From Curvularia sp. ZM96 (Eukaryota > Ascomycota > Dothideomycetes > Pleosporales > Pleosporaceae): a stretch of 64,000 nt of DNA. The stretch covers positions 2,542,001 through 2,606,000 of the forward strand of contig JAJGBQ010000001.1 in assembly GCA_022457065.1 (NCBI GenBank), in the 5' to 3' direction. Below, one piece after another: positions 55,875 to 64,000 of the stretch. A program made the position numbers and the translations under genes. A model generated the notes under the pieces. The model had not been told where the DNA came from and made no database searches. It saw only the letters and a list, made by a program, of their open reading frames with translations. Every line of letters begins with the position of its first letter. Position 1 is the first letter of the stretch.

Positions 55875-57248
55875 ACGATTCGCTTATTTTGGCGTCTGGC
55901 GAAGAGAGAGTATCCGGCTCGGTGGAAACGAATTGCAACGATTGCATGCGATGGATATGAGGGCAAGGTCACTACTACTTTCGCGGCACTTGCCACCCTC
56001 AGCGGCGTGCTTGTCTTGTCTCTGATTTGAGACTTTCATGAAGGGAACCCGGGCATGTAGAGTGAATCGATTAAATTCAAACACCCACCAGCTTCGATTC
56101 TCTTGTTCCTTCGGACTCGCGTCTGGCACCTGTTCGGGCTTGTCGTGATGCTCTGCGCATTGACGAGAAGCTATTAACGTCACGTGACGACGTGTCATCA
56201 TCGTACAATCATTACGTCATTGATGAAATTTCACAGTGTAGCGTGGAAACTCGTCCTTCCGGGGAGGCGTAGTTGCGTGAACATGACAGAATTCTTGCTC
56301 TTCGGTGATGGGCCCATGATGTTGTTGCCGAGGGGCTAAAATCAGCGGAAGAGGGGTTGGGTGGTAGCCGGAAATAGCTGGCGAACAACTTAGTCTTGCT
56401 GGACCAGGCCTACGACGAGAGCCTTGGGAGTGGGGTAGGAAAACAACCATATGATTTGAGCTCAGGTCACACAACCAAAAGCATGAGTTTTGTTAGTTAG
56501 AGTTCGCTAATAGTAGAACTTTTTTTTTCATTGTCGAGTGAAAATCCGACTATACTGGAACTGAATGAACATGGCAAAAAACTTCTTGAGCATTTAAACA
56601 AGCAGAAACAAAAAAACAGATGGCTACTCATGGAAAAGAAAAACCGAAGAAAAGGAGAACCCAAAAACCACAAACTACCCTGGCATTGATGAGACCATTA
56701 CGCAAATGTGTTCCAACACCCTCATTTCCAGTGGATGGTATCATAGCCTGTCTGATGCTGTAAGCGACAGGGCGTACGTTGCAATTTGTCGTAAGAGAGA
56801 TGTTACACTCTCTGTCCCCCACCAAGTAGTAAGCCTTGAACCGACCGCGATAATAAAAAAAGGCAATACAAATGAGGCAAAAAAGTATATGGTTGATGAC
56901 GACCACCCATCATATATCACCGTGGTTCCACCAAAACGTTTTTGACATGATCGTGTGGTTGCAGAGAGGAGACGATGCATGTAGAAAAGAAAACAAGAAC
57001 AAGAAAAGATGCCTCGAGACTCCAATAAGTCAAGGAGAAGCGGGTAAAATGGTATCGTAACGCCTCGCTATGCAGTGTAATAAAACAAGAGTAGAACTTA
57101 GAAACATATGTGTCGGCAGCGTAGGATCTTTATCTGAGGAGAGTCCGGGACCACAAGATTGGCGCTGCAGCAGTATAAGACGGGAAGGTAGTCTATCGGA
57201 GGTTGAACCGTGTGCGGGGAGCAACAAGCTGTTCAAGTCGAGAGCACC
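55875..57248. other. Intergenic between convergent genes, 1.4 kb
   Basis: Contains the 3' ends of the Ub-L40 and FHA genes. A GTCACGTGAC palindrome is at 56179-56188 although no start codon is nearby. Open frames in the AT-rich part (56.5-57.0 kb) have no domain. Confidence 0.45.
56179..56188. promoter_or_regulatory. GTCACGTGAC palindrome
   Basis: Same 10-base palindrome as upstream of MIA40, but here about 300 bases past the Ub-L40 stop, away from any known start. Confidence 0.35.
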
Positions 57249-58875
57249 TCAAGCGCGGGGCTTTTTCCAGTAGTATTGCTGTAAGCGGTTAGCTATTTGT
57301 TCAGTGAAAGCACTGTATGGAACTATGAAATACCTTGTGGGTCTTGCGAACGGATCGCAGACCGGTACTGCGAGTGCCGGCAGTAATGGTCTCTCGCCTC
57401 ATTTGGTTGGTGTCCATTTCCGGAACATAGTAGAACTCGTTTTCAAGGGGCTGACCAGCAGCGTCCTTACCAGCACGAGGAATCTCACCAACACAGGGAG
57501 TATCATCCAGAATCTTCTTGAGATCCTGGGTGGTAAGCTGAGGTAGGGGCGTCACTGCACCTCCTTCCGTGTCCTTGTCTTCGGTGCTCTTTGAGATGCA
57601 AGCCTTCAACTCAGCCGGCAGGTTGCTGTGAATGGCAGACAGTGGCTGAGAGTGGATGCGAGAAAATGCCAACTGGTTGATAACGTGGTTCCTGATGGGC
57701 GACTCTTTAAAGCGAATGGGCTCTGCGCAGCGACGCTTAGGGGAAGGGGACACCAAGGGAGCACGGACACGCGAGTTGTTGGGCTGTGTAGGCGTCACCG
57801 TGTTGAAGGATGCAAGACCGCCAAGAAGGTTCTGGCCAAACGGGCCGAAAGAATGTACGACAGGATCGTTTTCTTCATCGTTGTCCGAGAAGTCGTCTGC
57901 AGCATAGTTGACACTCGCTTTGGGGTCGACGGTGGCGTCTGCATCACGGCTAGACTTCGGGTTTGGCAGAGAGGGTCGAATGAATGTCTGATCCACCGAG
58001 TTGGGAGTCTTGATACTGGGGCTGCGTTCGTCGGCGTCGGCGTCCTCAAATACCTGGACATGGCCAGGTTGGGTGTTAGTGCCGAGGCCGGTAAAGTTGG
58101 GGCGGCGGATGGGGCTTTGAGACACAGGCGAACGAGGAGCAACAGGAGGACTGGAGTCAAAGTTCTCGGGAGCGCGGCGACGGGTGGGAGTAGGCATGCC
58201 CTCCTCTTCAGACTCCCACGACAGCTTGGGCGCAGGAATAGATGGCCAAGCGATCATGACACGGGTGTCCTGCACATCCAACATGATTGCTGTCTCCGGG
58301 TTCTCCGACATGTATGTGTCTCCCTTACTCAACTCGAAGATGCGGCCCTTGCAGTGAATCTTTGCTCCATTCCAACCCAGACACTCGACTTCGATGTAGC
58401 CATGAGGGTACAGCGCGCTTGGTGCATGGTAGGCAGCCTGGATGTGCACACGTGAAATGAGGCGATTAGTAGAGAGCTGGTAGTCCGAAGTGTTTGAGCT
58501 TCGACCCATACGCAGGATTTCGCCGTCAGCTGGGAGGTCTACGGTGGGTACAGCGCCAAGAGGGGTCCGCTCGGACAGAGCGGAGAAGGTGCGTTCGAAG
58601 CCCGGCCGGGCATGGCGGGGCGACGAGGAGATAATGTTGGTTGATGAGGTAGGCTGCGGGGTCGGGTAGTACTTCAGCTGCTTGGGGAAGGTTGGCGAGT
58701 CTTCTTCGAACTTGCGTTTCGAGGGGGATGGGTGTGGGAAGGGTGACGAGGAGAAGGGCCCATCTTCGCCGAAGGCCGGAAGAAGTGTGGGCGTGGCCTT
58801 TCTCGCCCGCTCCGGCTGAAGTTCAGTAGACTGCACAAGAGTCTGCGGCAACACTTTGCTCAGAGAGGCGTCCAT
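57249..58875 (-). CDS. FHA-domain protein (Tos4/Plm2-like)
   Basis: Two exons (57334-58875 and 57249-57278), 523 aa. A disordered Ser/Pro head (1-115) precedes an FHA domain at about 117-235: the phospho-Thr-binding core GRSSNTSDYQL...NRLISRVHIQA, then GWNGAKIH. The rest is disordered and SP-rich, with a conserved C-terminal section (LTTQDLKKILDDTPCVGEI and FYYVPEMDTNQ) and the end THKQYYWKKPRA formed by the last, 30-nt exon. The layout resembles the fungal Tos4/Plm2 group, chromatin-associated G1/S and checkpoint factors that read phospho-threonine. The start is the first ATG of the frame; a non-coding 5' exon is possible, as a CT tract plus CAG occurs upstream near 59,015-59,030. Confidence 0.85.
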
Positions 58876-60361
58876 GTCGTCTACTGAGCTCTTGGGACGC
58901 GAGACACAGCGTGTCGAGGTCAATGTGAGGGTAGGATAGACGTGACTGCTGGAAGACGTAGGGGCCGGAGAGCTGCAGAGGCGGGTGTGGAAGATGCAGA
59001 GGCGGCCTCGAGGGTATCTGGGAAGAAAAAGAAAGAAGCTGGTTAGGGAGAGAGAAAAGCCATTCGATGACGAGGCTACGCGGTCACGACACGGGTCGTT
59101 GAAGACGTCGCGGTCGCGGTTGTAGTAGCGTGAAAGAGCTCGGACCGTGGTCTGCCGTGACGAGCCAACCGGAATTGGACCTCACTACGGCTTCCCCAGG
59201 GCATTGCAAGGCCTCCTGCGTCTTCCAAATGACTTCTGTTACAGTGTGCGTGTCCTGCGCCCGCTCTGCCTGCTTTAAACATTCGTATCGGTCGGGTTTT
59301 TTTCTCCCAATGCCTATCGCAAAGCTTGCTCTCTCTGCACACGGCTGCGTCTACGAAAATGCATGTACAGGCATGATCCGAAGGCATATGTCATGTTTCC
59401 ACCCTCGGCTCTATCTAGTTGCTGCATGCCGTGCCAGCCCCTCTGCGTTGCAGCTCATTCCACATTAATTCGCAGTCATTGGTACCTGGCACGCGACTGG
59501 GCTGACATTATCCACGTCAATGGCTTCTAAGACAGCATCCAGGTCCTGCTTACTGAGGCACACCACACGCAGACTATAGTGGTATTCAACCAGAAAATCG
59601 ACATTTTATCATCTGCTCCAGATGTCTCAAGCTGCCAAATCGTAGCTCGGCCAGGCCAGCAATGTATGGATTCACACAGCCCGGCGGTGACAGAAACGCA
59701 AACGATCGTCATGCAAGTGAAAAGAAAATCTTGACACAGCGGTCGATGCAGCTAAACGCGACTGCAAACATTTCCGTGCCCAAAGTGGAGCTGAAAGACG
59801 CGACATGGCGTATAGACGCGTTCGGGGTGAAAAAGGTGGCCAGGCGAGCGCACGGTGACAGCGTTTCGGCTGAACCAAGGCCGGACGAGAGCGATCCTTC
59901 GGTAACAAAGACAATTGTCGCTGTGCAGCGCAGCAGGGAGTCTAGAAGCACGCCTTCATCCTCCAATTTGGCCAGTAATTTGCGGATCACTCGGTTCCTG
60001 GAGGGGCGGTTGTTTCTTGGAAGCTCTGCTTGATGCCGGATTTAGGTCCAAGGCCAGGACAGATCCAACCAAAGAACACCGCTGACAGTCTGCTGACCAC
60101 CTAGCTCAATGTAGAAAAGAAAAAACTGCCATTGATGCAGGCTGGTTGGTAAAGTTGCAAGGGTAGATAACCTGTGGTGTGTCTCGAGAGATTACGACGC
60201 GATGATTGGCTGCAAAAATCCATAGATGTTCCTAAAGGAGACAACCCGCCCCGCGAATACTTCGGAGAATCGGAGAAACCTTTGTCCCGGGCAAAAAGTT
60301 CGAGCAAGGGTCTAGCCAGAATTTCCAGCGACGACAACAGCACCACTATACGACACCAACA
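58876..60361. promoter_or_regulatory. Divergent promoter region, FHA / L1-domain gene, 1.5 kb
   Basis: No gene is convincing. An ATG-started 123-codon frame at 59662-60033 has no domain and an equally open opposite strand. The last 60 bases before 60362 are rich in CA and AC. Confidence 0.45.
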
Positions 60362-61595
60362 ATGGCGAAATCGAAGGCTGTGACCACCAAGGCTGAGAAG
60401 GCGACCGAGGCGCCTCTCACTACCAAACCCGCGAATGGCACCCCCTACCAACTCGACCCGTCGCAAGTCGAGCGCGCCGCCAAGGCACTCGTTGCGCATA
60501 TGAAGAAGCATGCCGAAGAGAAGCAGGAGAAGGCACCAAAGAAGAGTCTGGCTGCTGATGAGGATGAGCCGGAGGACGTCGACGATCCCATCTTTCTCAG
60601 CCTTTCAACAAAGAAACAAATTTCCAATACTAAGAGCATGAAGCCCGTTGCTATGTATGGTCGCACATCTTGTGAAACGAAGCGCATCACTGACAAGACA
60701 CAGAAAGCTTCCCCACCCCATCATCGCCGATGACGTTCGGATATGTATTTTTACCAAAGACCCGCAGAGAGCATACAAGGACCTCGTGGCATCTGATGCC
60801 TTCCCTGCCGCGCTCCGCGCAAAGGTACAGCGCGTACTCGGCGTAGAAAAGCTCAAGAAGCGATACAAGGCATTCGAACAAAAGCGTGCGCTGCTTGCTG
60901 AGTACGACGTCTTCATGGTTGACGATCGCGTCATCAAGATTGTCGCAGAATTTTTAGGCAAGGTTTTCTACAAGAGCAAGTCCAAGCGCCCGATCCCCAT
61001 CCGCTTGACCGCGGGTGCACACGTCGACAAGAGCGCAAAGAAGGATGCCAAGGAACCACAGAATGTGGTGGGAACACCACAGGGTGTAGCAAAGGAGATC
61101 GAATCCGCTCTGAGCTCGACATACCTTAGCATGAGCCCGTCTGCGAACACCTCGATCAAGGTCGCCAACCTCTCAATGACCCCACAGCAAGTTGTTGAGA
61201 ACACCACTGCCGTAGTATCTGAAGTTGTCAGCAAGCATGTCGGTCAGGGTTGGCGCAACGTCCGCAGTCTTCATGTCAAGGGTCCAGCGACCAAGGCGCT
61301 GCCCATCTGGCTGGCCGAAGAGCTATGGGTGGAGGACAGCCAAGTACGTGACGGGCCATACCAAGGCGCAATCACAGAAGGCACGCCTAAAGGCAAGTCT
61401 GCGGAGCGCAAGCGAAAGTGGGATGAATGGGAGGAGGAGCTGCTGGACGAAGAGGTTCTTGCGGAGAAACAGGCAAAGAGGGAGGCCAAGAAGGCGAAGA
61501 AGACGGAGAAGAAGGGCTCGATTAGCAAGGAAAAGAGGAAGGCGATGAAGCAGGACGTACTCAAATCGGTACAGACGCCTCTGATTGCCAACTAG
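60362..61595 (+). CDS. Ribosomal L1-domain ribosome-biogenesis protein (Cic1/Utp30 family)
   Basis: Two exons (60362-60654 and 60704-61595), 394 aa. Residues 1-90 are Lys/Ala/Glu-rich. The L1-like domain spans about 90-310: IKLPHPIIADDVRICIFTKD, VDDRVIKIVAEFLGKVFYK, KRPIPIRL and NLSMTPQQVVENTTAVV, ending TKALPIWLAEEL. The tail is a highly charged Lys/Glu/Arg helix with AEKQAKREAKKAKKTEKK. Role: nucleolar factor in pre-rRNA processing (Cic1/Nsa3 in 60S assembly, Utp30 in the small-subunit processome; human RSL1D1). The length and basic tail favour Cic1 over Utp30, but this is not certain. The intron joins AT|A to give PVAIKLPHP. Confidence 0.88.
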
Positions 61596-61949
61596 GTCGT
61601 TTACAGACATGCATGCACGGCACGGCGCATCTGGTGTTGGCGTTTGGGCGTTCAAAAGATGTGTTCTTATGTATAGTCGTATACCACGGACGGATATGCA
61701 GCAATTACAGCCATGTTATTGTGCCCAGTCTCGTCTCTCAATGCGGAGTCCTACTCTATCTACAATATCGAATACCATACTGCTTTTGGGTCATCAGTTG
61801 CAAAGGGCGCTTGGACCATGTTCGGTTGCACTTGCTTTGGTTCGATGCTAACGTCATGCAACGCGTCTTGGATCCGTCGCATTCCTCTTGCATTTCCAGG
61901 TCGCGCGTCTCAACTCTAGAATCACCACAACCTTTTCAGGAGTTTTCCA
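61596..61949. other. Intergenic
   Basis: A 354-base spacer between two co-directional genes; nothing recognised. Confidence 0.5.
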
Positions 61950-62933
61950 ATGCCACGCTTACTTCCCGTCTCGATCTTACTCTTGGTGGCGCAAGCTTTG
62001 GCGTCACCTCCTACACGAAGCGAATCCAAACCGTTGCCACTACTCATCTGGCACGGCCTAGGCGACAACTATGCCGCAGACGGTCTGCACAGCGTCGGCG
62101 AGCTTGCGAATGAGATAAACCCGGGTACTTATGTGTATTACATCCGACTTGATGAAGACGCCGGAAGCGATCGAACTGCAACGTTCTTGGGTAATGTGAC
62201 TGAGCAGATTGCTCAAGTCTGCGATGACATCTCAGAACACGAGGTCCTGTCGCAGGCGCCGGGCCTTAATGCTTTGGGCTTCTCGCAGGGTGGACAGTTT
62301 CTCCGCGGCCTGGTAGAAAGGTGTGGGGACCGCATCAAGATCAAGAACTTGGTGACCTTTGGAAGCCAGCACAACGGTATCGCAAAGTACCAGCTTTGCA
62401 AAGATGGAGACTGGGTATGCAAAGGTTATATCGGGTTACTCAAAGCAAACACCTGGGGCCATTGGGTCCAAGGTCACCTTGTTCCGGCACAATACTTCAA
62501 AGCCACCAACGAAACCACTGGCGAGCCCACCGACGAGTATCTAGAGGCATCCAATTTCCTTGCCGACATCAACAACGAGCGAGCGCTGAAGAACGTCACA
62601 TACGCAAAGCACCTTGCTGCACTGGACAACTTTGTCATGTACGTGTTCGAGGACGATACCACCGTCATACCCAAGGAGAGCGGCTGGTTTGCGTACACCA
62701 ACCTTACCAGCAACGAGGTGACGGAGCTGAGGGATCGGGATATCTACAAGGAGGACTGGATTGGTCTGAAGAAGCTGGATGAGAAGGGCGGTCTACATTT
62801 CAAGTCCACCAAGGGCGAACATATGAACTTGGGCGACAAGGTATTGAAGGATGTCTTCAAGACTTATTTTTCGGCTGAGGGAACGAAACGGGGTAGTTTG
62901 ATTCAAGATGCACAGGAGGTGATGGAGTTGTAG
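61950..62933 (+). CDS. Palmitoyl-protein thioesterase 1
   Basis: Single exon, 327 aa, about the size of animal PPT1. A signal peptide (about 1-18; LLPVSILLLVAQALAS) leads into an alpha/beta-hydrolase fold: LLIWHGLGDNY (oxyanion region), nucleophile Ser112 in GFSQGG, a likely acid at Asp235/236 (YVFEDDTTVIP) and His291 (STKGEHMNLG). N-glycosylation sites such as NVT and NET fit the secretory route. FGSQHNGIAKYQLC is typical of PPT1. Role: lysosomal/vacuolar removal of fatty acyl groups from cysteine residues during protein breakdown. Budding yeast lacks it, but many filamentous fungi and fission yeast (as a fusion) keep it. Confidence 0.95.
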   Translation: MPRLLPVSILLLVAQALASPPTRSESKPLPLLIWHGLGDNYAADGLHSVGELANEINPGTYVYYIRLDEDAGSDRTATFLGNVTEQIAQVCDDISEHEVLSQAPGLNALGFSQGGQFLRGLVERCGDRIKIKNLVTFGSQHNGIAKYQLCKDGDWVCKGYIGLLKANTWGHWVQGHLVPAQYFKATNETTGEPTDEYLEASNFLADINNERALKNVTYAKHLAALDNFVMYVFEDDTTVIPKESGWFAYTNLTSNEVTELRDRDIYKEDWIGLKKLDEKGGLHFKSTKGEHMNLGDKVLKDVFKTYFSAEGTKRGSLIQDAQEVMEL

Positions 62934-63625
62934 AGTGTGTGGCCATTCGATCAACATATCATTAATCAATCCATTTCAGTAAAGCTGATTAAGCGCATTG
63001 GCCCAGCCCGATTTGTGGATAGAAACACAGGCTCGCTGTATTGCTTTTCAGATACAACGTATCTATTCAAACCAGTTCTGGCATCTGGGTTGTTTTCCTT
63101 CGTTGTACTTGCTGCGTCATGTCAGGAATGGGGGTATATGTATCTGTCGCATATGTGCGGATGCTGGGTTCTAAGACTACAAGCCATCCGTACTCACATA
63201 AGCTACTACAATCCTTCAAGAGTATTACTACCCGCTGCGCTTGGCCTAATTTTGCAAAGTTACACACCACAAAAAAAAGCAACTAACCCTCCAGCACTAA
63301 GGGGGCGTGTGCGCTCCCCTCTCTCCGGGGTTTTACGGCGACGTCATGCTTGGGTGGGTCAGGATGTGCATCAGCCCACGGCGACCCTACACGCCAGTGG
63401 TGCTCAAATCGAGTTAGTCTTGGCTTCTCCTTGCTTTAAATTCTCCAGAGTCCCCCAGAGTCTTTGATGTGACAAACTTGCCCGTCGCGGCCCCTCTCCA
63501 CTCTCTCATCTTCTATCCTGTTGCTCCCGCTGGGCTGTTTACCTTTCGAACAGCTTCAAAAGCTCTATCGATAAGCATACTCTTGAGGATCACCATATTG
63601 GAATTGGAAAAACACAAAGCCCAAC
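62934..63625. other. Intergenic, ACH1 promoter
   Basis: A 692-base spacer. The final 150 bases before 63626 are CT-rich, then AC/AA-rich at the start. No gene recognised. Confidence 0.5.
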
Positions 63626-64000
63626 ATGTCTGTCTCAGCAGCATTAAAGAGTCGAGTCCGGAGACCAAGCTACCTCAAGAAACTTGCCAAAGCTGAGGAT
63701 CTGCTTCACCACTTCCCCAATGGAGCGTACATTGGTTGGAGTGGTTTCACCGGTGTGGGATATCCAAAGTAAGTGTGTCTTTTTCTTTGTGTGTACAGGA
63801 AATCGTATGATGGAATCCTTCGAACACTCTGGAATATGCAATGAGATTGCGTATCGTGTTTCGATGTTGCCAGACGAGTACCCGTGGTTCCGAGGGGGAA
63901 CGGAAGTTTGGCAAGTGACGAAAGCCGAATTATCCCCGACTCCACAATTCCCCTTGTGCATGGATCAAGTCAGGTCAATTAGGACGACCCAAGAATCAGT
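63626..64000 (+). CDS. ACH1: Acetyl-CoA hydrolase/CoA-transferase Ach1, 5' part
   Basis: The first exon, 63626-63768, encodes 47 complete codons plus two bases: MSVSAALKSRVRRPSYLKKL then NGAYIGWSGFTGVGYPK. This matches the N-terminus of the Ach1 acetyl-CoA hydrolase/succinyl-CoA:acetate CoA-transferase family (mitochondrial acetate and propionate handling). A GTAAGT donor follows at 63769. No following exon with family similarity is seen in the remaining 232 bases, so the rest lies beyond the window or after a long intron. One AG (63798) could serve as acceptor, but the frame after it has no Ach1 similarity and soon stops. Confidence 0.85.

Noticed and set aside
59662..60033. 123-codon ATG-started frame in the FHA / L1-domain spacer
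   Set aside because: The opposite strand is equally open, and no domain is seen; likely chance.
1..64000. Transposons, CRISPR arrays, dispersed 5S rRNA, viral integrations
   Set aside because: I looked for transposase or reverse-transcriptase motifs, repeat-spacer structure and 5S-like sequence on both strands and saw none.

Overview
The window looks like nuclear DNA of a filamentous ascomycete (Pezizomycotina). The genes carry short introns (about 45-160 nt) with GTATGT/GTAAGT-type donors, CTAAC/CTGAC branch sites and CAG/TAG acceptors. The gene set is fungal: TOK1-type potassium channel, Rrn7, Stu1, OM14, Fyv7 and a TPP-riboswitch-controlled THI4. Protein style suggests Dothideomycetes, probably Pleosporales; that is an inference, not a database result.

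I find 26 protein-coding genes with good support, one partial at the right edge, and one intron-containing tRNA. Left part (0.5-11.6 kb): pyrimidine 5'-nucleotidase, a plant-basic-secretory-protein-family peptidase-like protein, a mitochondrial rhodanese, an Atos/FAM214-like protein, the rRNA-processing factor Fyv7 and a three-repeat Myb factor. Then a 4.6 kb stretch with no convincing gene, ending in tRNA-Lys(CTT). From 16.7 to 24.3 kb lie a full-length ABC-B exporter and a TOK-type K+ channel, in tandem on the minus strand.

Centre (25-41 kb): ETF alpha and a Swi3/Rsc8-type chromatin remodelling subunit share a short divergent promoter. MIA40 and OM14, both mitochondrial, and a LIM-RhoGAP follow on the minus strand. 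A 2.9 kb GC-rich, repeat-bearing spacer then precedes THI4, whose leader contains a clear TPP aptamer. Right part (41-64 kb): Stu1/CLASP, a 2OG-Fe(II) prolyl-4-hydroxylase-like protein, a DUF1993 protein, Vps52, eIF5A, Rrn7, ubiquitin-L40, an FHA (Tos4/Plm2-like) protein, an L1-domain ribosome-biogenesis factor, palmitoyl-protein thioesterase and the start of ACH1.

This is mostly a core, housekeeping region: ribosome and translation (Fyv7, Rrn7, eIF5A, Ub-L40, Cic1/Utp30-like), mitochondria (ETFA, MIA40, OM14, rhodanese, ACH1) and trafficking/cytoskeleton (Vps52, Stu1, RhoGAP). I see no transposon, CRISPR array, biosynthetic cluster or undescribed multi-gene system. The best signals are the THI4 riboswitch with its leader ORFs and leader intron, very small exons, in-frame stop-free introns, recurring GTCACGTGAC palindromes, and the gene-free 11.6-16.1 kb block.
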